This document shows positions 51,062 to 59,900 of a stretch of DNA of 64,000 nt, piece by piece. Below the pieces are notes generated by a model, which saw nothing but the letters and a program-made list of their open reading frames with translations, did no database searches and had not been told where the DNA came from. The translations under genes were made by a program, and so were the position numbers. This DNA comes from an uncultured Prevotellaceae bacterium (GTDB lineage: Bacteria > Bacteroidota > Bacteroidia > Bacteroidales > Bacteroidaceae). The stretch's first letter is position 1, and each line of letters opens with the position of its first letter. The stretch spans positions 1-64,000 of the forward strand of contig OMZE01000009.1 in NCBI GenBank assembly GCA_900315455.1, given 5' to 3'.

Positions 51062-51730
51062 ATGAATGAGCCTTCACCTGATAAGAAGTTTCAAGTGCTG
51101 AGACGGCAACGACCTTGGCGCACGGCATACTATTACCTCAAAGCGGATTCGCTCTACCGCATGACGTATGTGTTTTGCCAACGCTTCCTTCCTGCCTACG
51201 GAGACAGAACGGTAGACCAAATGTTGCAGGCTGCCCGTTCTGGCAAGCAAAACATCATTGAAGGGAAAGAGGACGGTGAGACTTCCACCGAAATGGAGAT
51301 AAAACTACTTAACGTGGCACGCTCGTCGCTGCAGGAATTGCGCGAAGACTATCGCGACTATCTGCACACGCGCAATCTGCCCGTATGGGACAGCACCCAT
51401 CCACGCTATACTGCCATGCAGACCTTCTGCCGCAATAACAACAAAGCCGAAGACTACGAGCCCTACCTGAAAAAGTGGGATGACGAGGAAATGGCTAACA
51501 CAGCACTAACGCTCTGTTATCAGACCGACAACCTTTTGCACAACGAACTAAAGCGCCTTGAGGCCGACTTTGTGAAAGAAGGTGGAATAAAGGAGCGCAT
51601 GCACGCTGCCCGCACCGGCTATAGAAAGGCTGAGATGGAAGAACTGGCCGCGCTGCGACAAGAAGTGGCCCGGCTGAGAGCGGAAAACGAGCAGTTGAGA
51701 AAGATGATAGAGGGCTATAGAGGGGGATAG
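51062..51730 (+). CDS. Four-helix-bundle (S23-like) protein inside the restriction operon
   Basis: A 222-residue protein. Residues about 20-125 match four-helix-bundle/S23-like proteins (SLYRMTYVFCQRFLPAYGDR, LQAARSGKQNIIEGKEDG, NVARSSLQELREDYRDYL). A suffix region follows (about 130-175), then a leucine-zipper-like coiled coil (about 190-218; ELAALRQEVARLRAENEQLR). The S23 fold is linked to 23S rRNA intervening sequences and to diversity-generating elements, but solitary copies inside type I operons are of unknown role. It is encoded between hsdS and hsdR in the same direction, so it may modulate the complex. Its stop lies within a 10-bp repeat array. Confidence 0.8.
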   Translation: MNEPSPDKKFQVLRRQRPWRTAYYYLKADSLYRMTYVFCQRFLPAYGDRTVDQMLQAARSGKQNIIEGKEDGETSTEMEIKLLNVARSSLQELREDYRDYLHTRNLPVWDSTHPRYTAMQTFCRNNNKAEDYEPYLKKWDDEEMANTALTLCYQTDNLLHNELKRLEADFVKEGGIKERMHAARTGYRKAEMEELAALRQEVARLRAENEQLRKMIEGYRGG

Positions 51731-51820
51731 AGGGGGATAGAGGGCTATAGAGGGGGATAGAAATCTATAGAAGGCTATAGAAGGCTATAGAAATCTATAG
51801 AAGCCTATAGTAATCTATAG
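51711..51820 (+). repeat. 10-bp tandem array between the four-helix-bundle gene and hsdR
   Basis: Eleven consecutive 10-bp units all end in ATAG: AGGGCTATAG, AGGGGGATAG (x2), AGGGCTATAG, AGGGGGATAG, AAATCTATAG, AAGGCTATAG (x2), AAATCTATAG, AAGCCTATAG, TAATCTATAG. The first two overlap the end of the gene, whose TAG stop lies in unit 2. The array ends 26 nt before the hsdR ATG. Confidence 0.95.
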
Positions 51821-51846
51821 AAAAAATAAGACAAAAAATAGGAAGA

Positions 51847-54800
51847 ATGGATAAATTCAATGTCATTGCCGAACAGCAGAACGCTACTGTGATGAGCCAC
51901 TACGAGGCACTGCCACGGGAGGTGAAGGAGTATGAGTCGGAGCAGGCGCTCGAGAACGCTTTTATACACCAACTCACCACTCAGGGATATGAAAAGGTGA
52001 ACATCACGACGGAGGCGGCACTCATCGCCAACCTCCGGGAACAACTGTGTCGGCTGAACGGCCTGACACTCTCAAACAGTGAATGGAAACGGCTCTTTGA
52101 ACAGCATATCGCTTCGCCGCAGATGACCATCGAGGACAAGACGGAGCGCATTCAGCGCAAGGAAATCGTCAACATCAAGATGGACAACGGCGAGTCGCAG
52201 AACATCCGGCTGATTGACAAAGCGAACATCCACAACAACCACCTGCAGGTGCTTAACCAATACGTGCCGGAAGGTGGAGCAAAGCAGAACAGATATGACG
52301 TGACCATATTAGTCAACGGACTACCGCTCGTGCATTGCGAACTGAAGAGAAGAGGGGTGTCGATAAAAGAGGCATTCAATCAAATCAACCGCTATGAGCG
52401 TGATTCGTTCTGGTCGGGCTCGGGACTGTATGACTACATTCAGATATTCCTTATCTCTAACGGCACGGAGACGAAATACTACTCCAACACGACGAGGTTT
52501 GCGCATACCAAAGCCCAGGGCGGCGGAAGGGTGAAGACACAGTCGCAGTCGTTCGAGTTCACGTCGTACTGGGCAGATGCGGAGAACAATCTTATTCTCG
52601 ACATCCGCGACTTCACCAGGACGTTTCTGACCAAGGCGTCGCTGCTGAATATCATCACAAAATACTGCGTCTTTACCGTGGACAAAAACCTGATGGTGAT
52701 GCGACCATATCAGATAGCCGCCACAGAGCGGATATTGCTACGCGTGCGCCAGGCCACGCTGAACAAGTGGCAGGGCACCATCAAGGCAGGGGGATATATC
52801 TGGCATACGACGGGAAGCGGAAAGACGCTGACGTCGTTCAAGACCGCACAACTCGTGGCACAACTGCCCGACATCGACAAGGTGCTGTTCGTCGTAGACC
52901 GAAAGGACCTTGACTACCAGACGATGAAAGAGTATGACAATTTTGAGAAGGGCTGCGCCAACTCGAACACATCGTCGAACATCCTGCAGAGGCAGTTGAA
53001 CGACCCTTCCGCAGACAAGCGCATCATCATCACGACATTGCAAAAACTCTCTTCGCTCCTAAAGAAAAAGAAGGAAATCAAGTGTGCGGAAAAGAACGTG
53101 GTGATGATATTCGACGAATGCCACCGCTCACAGTTCGGCGACATGCACGTGGCCATCACCAGGGCATTCAGGAAATACTATATCTTCGGATTCACCGGCA
53201 CGCCGATATTCGCCAAGAACGCTGGCGCCGGGAAGTTCGCCAACCTGCGCACCACCGCCCAGGCTTTCGGTGGGGAGCCGGATGAGAACGGACAGCCCAC
53301 ACGACCGCTGCATGCCTATACCATCATCGACGCCATCAGAGACAAGAACGTGCTGAAGTTCAAGGTAGACTACATCAGCACCATGAAGGCAAAGGAAGGC
53401 ATCAGTGACAAGAAGGTGTGGGGAATAGAGACCGACGAGGTGCTCCACTCGCCGGAGAGAATCAGAAACAACGTGGCGTATATTCTGGAGAACTTCCAAA
53501 GGAAAACGAAGCAGAACGAACGCTATGCCTACCGCGTCATCTCGAACGTGGTGGATGTGGCGAAAGACAACAAGACGAAAGAGGACCGACAGAGCCTGCA
53601 ACTGGGCGGATTCAACAGCATTCTGTGCGTGGATGCCATACCGACGGCTATACAATATTACATGGAATTCCGCAAGCAACAGGAAGCACTGCCAGCAGCA
53701 CGCCGATTGCGTATAGCCACGATTTTCACCTACTCGGCAAACGAAGAGGAGGACATCACGGGCACCATCGACGACGAAGACCCCGCCGGCGCCGGTATGC
53801 TCGATGCCACATCAAGGGATTTCCTCGACAACGTGGCCATCAAGGAATACAACGAGGCCTTCAACACGAAATACTCCACCGACAGCGAGAAGTTCCAGAA
53901 CTACTACAAGGACCTCTCACTGAGGATGAAAAACCGTGAAATCGACATCCTCATTGTCGTGAGTATGTTCCTCACGGGATTCGACGCAAAGACGTTGAAC
54001 ACGCTCTGGGTGGACAAAAACCTCAAAATGCACGGACTGCTGCAGGCTTACAGCCGCACTAACCGCATTCTCAACAGCATCAAGGACTGCGGCAACATCG
54101 TCTGCTTCCGTAATCTGGAAGACGCCACCAACGAGTCGTTCGCCCTCTTCGGCGACAAGGACGCGGTGGGTGTCGTGCTCATGCGCCCGTTCATGGACTA
54201 TTACCTCGGTTTCGAGGACGAGAACGGAAAGCACGTCTTCGGATACAAAGAAATCGCGGAGCGGCTGTTGGAAACATTCCCGCTGCCGTTGGTGCCGATG
54301 GATTTCACCCTGGAGCAGAAGGTGGAGTTCGTGAAACTCTTCGGCGGACTGCTCAAGATGCAGAACCTTCTCTCGGCCTTCGACGAGTTCACCCCCGACA
54401 AGCAAATCGTGTCGGACTTCGACCGCCAGGACTACCAGTCGTGGTATATCACCATCCATGACGAACTGCGCAAGGAGCGCGAGACGGGAGAAAAGGAGAG
54501 CATCACCGACGACGTGGAATTCGAGATGGAACTGGTGAAGCAGATTCAAATCAACATCCCCTACATCCTGCAACTGGTGAAGGAGTATCATGACGACAAC
54601 TGCCAGGACAAGACCATCATCGCACGTATCCAGAAGGCTATTGCGTCGAGCCCCGACCTCCGTGACAAGAAAGACCTCATCATGAAGTTCATCGACAGTA
54701 TGACTCCTGATCCGGGAATAATTGTGATGGTGGATGATTCCGAGAAGGACATCAACGACGAGTGGGTAGAGTATGTGGAACAAGAGCGCGACGCTGAACT

Positions 54801-55329
54801 AAGTAACATCATCCGGGAAGAAGGACTAAAGCCAAAGGAGACACGACAGTTCATCAACCAGTCGATTGCCGATGGCTATGTCACATCATCGGGTATAGCC
54901 ATCACTAAGGTAATGCCGCCCATGCCTATTTTTGGCAAAGGCGCTGGAAACAGGGAAATCAAGAAGAACAGAATTCTGGAAAAACTGACGGCTTTTTTCA
55001 ATAAGTATTTCAATCTCTCGTCTGCGCCGATGTCGCTTGAGACATTGCATCCGCTTGTACTGAACAACGTGGAGGATGACCAGGAGGTGCGCGGCCTTAT
55101 CTACAACAGGATACACAACAATGTCGACACCACGGATGCCGAACTGCAGCGCGAAGTGCTCGAAGTCTACGGCACACGCTATCCCGACATGTCGCTCAAT
55201 GACTGGCGCCACCTCATCGAGGCCTACACGCCCATGGTTAGGGATGCCATCAAGAGCAGAGACGAGAAGGCAAAAACTATCCCCTTGTCGCTGGACATGG
55301 CTGCAGAGGATTTAGACGGGGCAGAATAG
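51847..55329 (+). CDS. hsdR: Type I restriction-modification system endonuclease subunit
   Basis: A 1160-residue protein. The N-terminal nuclease domain has D151 and E165-x-K167 (HCELKRRG). A superfamily 2 helicase/translocase follows with Walker A TTGSGKT (321-327), DECH (423-426), TGTP and VSMFLTGFDAKTLNTLWVDK, then a helical C-terminal region that contacts HsdM. All motifs needed for ATP-driven translocation and cleavage are intact, so the system looks active. The ATG at 51847 follows the 10-bp repeat array, so array length sets its distance from the upstream gene. Confidence 0.96.
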   Translation: MDKFNVIAEQQNATVMSHYEALPREVKEYESEQALENAFIHQLTTQGYEKVNITTEAALIANLREQLCRLNGLTLSNSEWKRLFEQHIASPQMTIEDKTERIQRKEIVNIKMDNGESQNIRLIDKANIHNNHLQVLNQYVPEGGAKQNRYDVTILVNGLPLVHCELKRRGVSIKEAFNQINRYERDSFWSGSGLYDYIQIFLISNGTETKYYSNTTRFAHTKAQGGGRVKTQSQSFEFTSYWADAENNLILDIRDFTRTFLTKASLLNIITKYCVFTVDKNLMVMRPYQIAATERILLRVRQATLNKWQGTIKAGGYIWHTTGSGKTLTSFKTAQLVAQLPDIDKVLFVVDRKDLDYQTMKEYDNFEKGCANSNTSSNILQRQLNDPSADKRIIITTLQKLSSLLKKKKEIKCAEKNVVMIFDECHRSQFGDMHVAITRAFRKYYIFGFTGTPIFAKNAGAGKFANLRTTAQAFGGEPDENGQPTRPLHAYTIIDAIRDKNVLKFKVDYISTMKAKEGISDKKVWGIETDEVLHSPERIRNNVAYILENFQRKTKQNERYAYRVISNVVDVAKDNKTKEDRQSLQLGGFNSILCVDAIPTAIQYYMEFRKQQEALPAARRLRIATIFTYSANEEEDITGTIDDEDPAGAGMLDATSRDFLDNVAIKEYNEAFNTKYSTDSEKFQNYYKDLSLRMKNREIDILIVVSMFLTGFDAKTLNTLWVDKNLKMHGLLQAYSRTNRILNSIKDCGNIVCFRNLEDATNESFALFGDKDAVGVVLMRPFMDYYLGFEDENGKHVFGYKEIAERLLETFPLPLVPMDFTLEQKVEFVKLFGGLLKMQNLLSAFDEFTPDKQIVSDFDRQDYQSWYITIHDELRKERETGEKESITDDVEFEMELVKQIQINIPYILQLVKEYHDDNCQDKTIIARIQKAIASSPDLRDKKDLIMKFIDSMTPDPGIIVMVDDSEKDINDEWVEYVEQERDAELSNIIREEGLKPKETRQFINQSIADGYVTSSGIAITKVMPPMPIFGKGAGNREIKKNRILEKLTAFFNKYFNLSSAPMSLETLHPLVLNNVEDDQEVRGLIYNRIHNNVDTTDAELQREVLEVYGTRYPDMSLNDWRHLIEAYTPMVRDAIKSRDEKAKTIPLSLDMAAEDLDGAE

Positions 55330-55356
55330 CAGAAAATCTCAGGAAATCAACCCTTT

Positions 55357-55391
55357 CGGTGGAATTTTTCATGTGATGGAAAATTCCACCG
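55357..55391 (+). terminator. Hairpin after the restriction operon
   Basis: Arms CGGTGGAATTTTT (55357-55369) and GAAAATTCCACCG (55379-55391) form a 12-13 bp stem 28 nt after the hsdR stop. There is no T-run directly after, but T-rich sequence follows at 55414. A second small hairpin CGTGC/GCACG is at 55450-55464. Confidence 0.55.
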
Positions 55392-55664
55392 TTGCATCGT
55401 GCCCTGTTATCGGTTTTTTAATCGCCCTGCGGTGAGAACCAACGGTCGACGTGCGAAGCGCACGCTTATTTTAGTCGCCTACGGCGAGAAATCTTTCAAA
55501 TCTTTTTTATCATTATTATTGATTTGTACCGAGTAGGTATTTCTTTTGTCTCGCATTGCAAACAGTGGCCTTTGGTTCTCTCTCATACGTCGACTAAAAA
55601 ATTGGAAACGAATGGCTTGGGAGAAAAAATCCGGAAAAAAAGATGGCTTTTCGGGAATTTTTCG

Positions 55665-55672
55665 TATATTTG
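55665..55672 (+). promoter_or_regulatory. -7 box of the small-protein/fimbrillin/giant-protein operon
   Basis: TATATTTG is a perfect -7 match and is followed 8 nt later by ATG (55681), exactly as upstream of the LRR operon. The -33 is not clear. Confidence 0.6.
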
Positions 55673-55680
55673 TCGCATCC

Positions 55681-55836
55681 ATGAAAAGACTTTGTTTTAC
55701 ATTGTCTGTTGTCTACCTTGCGGGTCTGAAGAGTTATGGTTATAGCCTTAGCAACTTACGGTGTAGGTTGCCAGAAAAACAAATGGCGATTTCACATGAT
55801 GCTCACATGACGCGGAAGTTTTTTGAATTAATATGA
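55681..55836 (+). other. Conserved leader element, copy 1, with a 51-codon leaderless ORF
   Basis: The ATG at 55681 is 8 nt past the -7 box, so the transcript would begin at or next to it. The 51-residue frame starts MKRLCFTLSVVYLAGLKSYG and ends KFFELI at 55836, 15 nt before the next gene. Bases 55696-55755 match the leader upstream of the LRR operon at about 85 percent. In that copy the frame has a stop after five codons, so the conserved entity may be RNA rather than peptide. Confidence 0.5.
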
Positions 55837-55851
55837 ATAACATATAACAAG

Positions 55852-56046
55852 ATGAAAAGAAATTACACAAAGCCCACGATAGAGGCAGTGCCCTTGGATA
55901 TGGACAGACCCCTGCTCGCAGGGAGCGACACCGACGGCGTCAGTGCGACCATTTCTGGCTACCAGTCGTCTGATAATGACAATGATTATGGTGGTAATGA
56001 CAATGATGACGGCGACGGTTTTTCACAAGATTTTTTAGAGAACTAA
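55852..56046 (+). CDS. Small acidic protein, MKxxYxKP family (member 3)
   Basis: A 64-residue protein starting MKRNYTKPTIEAVPLDMDRP, then LLAGSDTDGVS and a highly acidic Asn/Asp/Gly-rich end (DNDNDYGGNDNDDGDGFSQD). It shares the start motif and hydrophobic spot with the proteins at 15970-16173 and 26378-26560. No signal peptide is evident. It is followed 14 nt later by a fimbrillin-like lipoprotein gene and then the giant LamG protein, and preceded by the conserved leader. Function unknown; a regulator, chaperone-like or precursor-peptide role is possible. Confidence 0.72.
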   Translation: MKRNYTKPTIEAVPLDMDRPLLAGSDTDGVSATISGYQSSDNDNDYGGNDNDDGDGFSQDFLEN

Positions 56047-56060
56047 TACCTTAAAGACAT

Positions 56061-56972
56061 ATGAAGCATACTGGTTTTCTTTTACTCTTATTGTCGGCTA
56101 TGGCATTGGCAGCCTGTTCGTCTGACGATGATGGACTGGCGGAAAACAGCAACGACAGGAAACTGCGCCAACTGACTATTGCCGAAGTGCCTGTCAACAA
56201 AGACGCACCCACATCCAAGAAGGTTAGGTTCACCGACAACTCATCGTCGCTGGACGCCTCATGGACCAAGGAAGACAAGGCCACATACTTCAATGTGAGT
56301 TCATTCAGTTCTGTGACAATTGATTACGGAAGACTGACAGCAGCATCCTCTACCAGCACTTCGATGTTTCAAGGTTCGGTGAACTGTAAAACCGGCGACA
56401 GAGTGGCATTGCTTTACCCCGCCAAGGATCCGGTTCTTTCTGGTGCAGACCGAGGCAAGTTCACCATCAGCCTCGACGGACAGAAGGGCACGCTGGAAGA
56501 TATTGCAGAGCGCTTCCACTATGTCTATGGCGTGGCAGAGGTGACTTCCGTGACTGAACAAACCGCCACTGCCAAAATAGACGACATGCAGTCGCTGTTG
56601 GCAGTGTGTAAATTCTCGTTTACTGATGGCTCGGTAGCCATACCCGTAAAGACACTGACCATCAACTTCTATGATAATGAATACGCTTACCCGATGGGCT
56701 ATTCGCTGACAGCCAAGTTCATACCAACGGCAGATGCCAGTTCACTCGCTCTCGCATATGCAGGGCCAGAGACTTGGGATGATACGCCTCTTTCCGTCAG
56801 CCTCGACGAAGAGACTTCCGACGGAGTGTATGTAGCCCTTTTCCCCTATAGTCCGACAGGCTATATGCACTTTACCGTGACAGGCAGTTCCGGCACCTAC
56901 ACCGGCATGGCCAAAGCCTCTCTGAAAGCAGGCAGATACTATCCTGCCTCCCTGAAACTTACCAAGCAATAA
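56061..56972 (+). CDS. Fimbrillin-like lipoprotein
   Basis: A 303-residue lipoprotein (lipobox LAAC, Cys19, followed by SSDDD). The two-part beta-sandwich plan fits fimbrillin/Mfa-type proteins. An N-terminal strand region has KVRFTDNSSSLDASWTKEDK and TYFNVSSF, a pattern where nascent fimbrillins speak of converting values (the W-x-x-x-D motif). The C-terminal domain ends YTGMAKASLKAGRYYPASLK, typical of FimA/Mfa family ends. It is probably an outer-membrane-anchored pilus subunit or anchor. It sits directly before the giant LamG protein, which may be its surface partner. Confidence 0.75.
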   Translation: MKHTGFLLLLLSAMALAACSSDDDGLAENSNDRKLRQLTIAEVPVNKDAPTSKKVRFTDNSSSLDASWTKEDKATYFNVSSFSSVTIDYGRLTAASSTSTSMFQGSVNCKTGDRVALLYPAKDPVLSGADRGKFTISLDGQKGTLEDIAERFHYVYGVAEVTSVTEQTATAKIDDMQSLLAVCKFSFTDGSVAIPVKTLTINFYDNEYAYPMGYSLTAKFIPTADASSLALAYAGPETWDDTPLSVSLDEETSDGVYVALFPYSPTGYMHFTVTGSSGTYTGMAKASLKAGRYYPASLKLTKQ

Positions 56973-56989
56973 CATAAACCTGAAACAAT

Positions 56990-59900
56990 ATGATTAAGGC
57001 AAAACATTTCTCCCGACTGCTCATGATGGCACTCTTGCTCATCGGAGCGGCAACCGATGTGTTGGCCCAGGAATACATCACTGAAGTGATGACCCTCGGC
57101 GCAGAGCAAGGCAAGGGTGCTAATGTAAGGCGCGAATACGAAAACAAAGGATGGACCGTCGTCAATCACGACCTGAACAAGGGTGCCGGTGGATGGGATG
57201 TCTATATCGCCTACAAGACCAGCAGCACTGCCAACCCCGAGACCGGCTACATCACCGACATCTGTACAAGCAACAAGTGGGTTGACTCCTTTACCTTCGA
57301 AGGAAGAACATACTACAAGGCTCAGAGCAACAGCGGATTCAACGGAGACCTTAACCGAGGGGCCGGCGGAGAAGACATCGTCGTCTATTACACCCGCGAG
57401 CGTGGAAAACTCGATTCTTACGGGGCCGACAAACGCGTCATAACTCAGTTGTCAATATCAGACGATCCCGAGGACGGCAACTCTTGGACTGCCGCCATCT
57501 CCTGGCGCAACTCGCCATACAATGGCATCTGCGACATGAACAGAGGAGCCAGAGGTGATTTCATCTACATACAGCAGCACTTCACCACCCAGACAATGAA
57601 GTGGACTGAAAAGCCCACCTTCGCCTCGGACCTTACCTACAACGGGCAGACACAGAACCTCATCGCCAAGGACACGTGGAAGAACAACTTCGGCACGCTG
57701 AAATATCGTGTCGACGATGGGCCATGGTCGTGCGCCGTGCCCGGAGCCATCGATGTGGGCAACTACAAGGTGGAGGCACACCTTGAAGGTGTCTCAGCCA
57801 GCGGCATCGTCTTCGCCGACAACAGCGAAGTCGTCACGAAGACCGTCACCATCAACCCGCCCATCGTGAAGGCCGAAAACCTGCACGGTATGTTCAACCA
57901 GGGCGACAAACGGGTGAACCTCATGTGGGATTCGCCTTCCATTCCCAACAATTACTCCGATTTCAAGTGGGTGGTCTATCGTGACGGCACGAAGATTGCC
58001 GAACTCGCTCCCGGCGTTCACACCTACGCTGATGACGGCTACGCCAACGAGGCGTCGCCGACCTACGACGTGTACTATGTCTCGAACTTCTGGGACATAA
58101 CAACGCAGCGCGACGACACGAAGGCCACGGTGACTGTCAGCACCATCCGCGACGTGCCCGTGCGCAACCTGAAGGTGGACCAGCAGCCCGACCGCATCGT
58201 GTTTACATGGACATCGGATGCCTATCCCGAGGGCTTCGGCCACAAGTTCCGCATCTATGTAGATGACGAGGAGGACCCCATCTACACACTCACACCCGCC
58301 GACATGCAGGACTTGCTGCAATGGGAGCACCGCACCACCGACAAGCACAACAACCGACAAAACAAGGTTGACCCGGAGACGGGAGTGCCTTATACCGAGG
58401 AACCGCTCAACGCCTGCTCCCCCAAGCCCTACCGCATAGAGGGTGTCATTGGCAACACTGTGCTCAGCACCATCACCATCAACCCCAAGGCCATCGGAGA
58501 TGCTACAAAGTTCTACTCGCTCGATGCCTCGAAGGGGATCTATGAGGGGGCGGTGAAATTGTCGTGGCATGTCGACCAGCAAGGCTCTCTCTATGCCAAG
58601 ACCTACATCGTGGAGCGACGCCGTGCCGAACAACAGAACGAGGAATGGGAGGTGCTGACCCGCCTGTCGAGCAACGAAGACTACCTGTTCTATACCGACG
58701 AGACGGCGCTGCCCGGCGTCTACTACGACTACCGCATCATCGTGGAGGACAAATGCGAAGATGGCTCTATCATCAACAACGAAGTGACCAACATAGGCTT
58801 CGCCAAGAGCACGGGCACCGTGACGGGCCGCATTGCCTATGGCTCTACAGGCACGGCGGTGCAGGGTGTAGATGTGGTGATGACAATGACCAGTTCTGAG
58901 GGAGACCAGATAGAGCAGTTCCACTCCATGTATTTTACCGACGTGAACGGTGTAGTGACATGGCAATACCCTGTTGGAGGGAATCAGGATTCCCCGACCA
59001 AGAACTACGCTACAGAAAAGTTCGCCACTGGCGACTTCTCCGTGCAGATATGGCTTAACCCAGAGTCGTTTAATGAAAGTACGATTGTGGACTTCGGCAA
59101 CGGCGTCGGCTTGGGCATGACAGTTGGCGGAGGACTGACCTTCAACGGTCAGACCTTCAACGGCATCACGCTCCAGCAGAATGTCTACAATCACGTAGCA
59201 CTGACCCGCAAGGGCAAGACACTGACGTGCTATGTGCTGACGCTGAATTCGAACAGCAGCGAGCCCCAAGTGCAGCGAGCCACTCTGACGATGGCTGATG
59301 GCTCATTAGCACTGACCAATGCTGAAGAGTTCCGCCTGGGCCGTTTCAAGGGTTTGGCAGATGAGTTCCGCCTGTGGACAAGGTGCCTCAGCGAGGATGA
59401 CATCCTGGAGAACTACGAACACCTGCTGGTGGGCGACGAGAAGCAACTGGAGACCTACTGGACCTTTGACGAGGGCCTGCGCACACAGTTCTTCGACTAC
59501 TCGCGCGACGGCACCAACTACCGCAAGCACCACGGTGTCGTGGGCAGCAACACCCAACCCTCCACCCTCACGCCCACTGCACTGAGGCTGAAGGCCAAGA
59601 CCGATGCCGACGGCAACTACGTCATTCAGGGCATACCGTTCACCGGAGAGGGAACGACCTACTCGGTGGTGCCCCTCTATGGCATCCATGAGTTCAACCC
59701 CGCCAAGAAACTACTCTTTGTGGGTAAGAACGCCCTTGTCCACACCGCCGACTTCGAGGACGTTTCATCGTTCCCCATGAGCGGATATATCTACTATGCC
59801 GGCACCAACGTACCCGTAGAAGGCGTGCAGATGTATGTAGACGGCATACTGCAGAACAAGGACGGCCAGGTGTTGCAGACCGACGGTAGTGGCAGATACA

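Noticed and set aside
51711-51820. CRISPR array
   Set aside because: 10-bp contiguous units without spacers and no cas genes.
57794-59269. 491-codon open frame on the minus strand
   Set aside because: Antisense to the giant LamG gene; Val/His/Gly-rich translation typical of a shadow frame.
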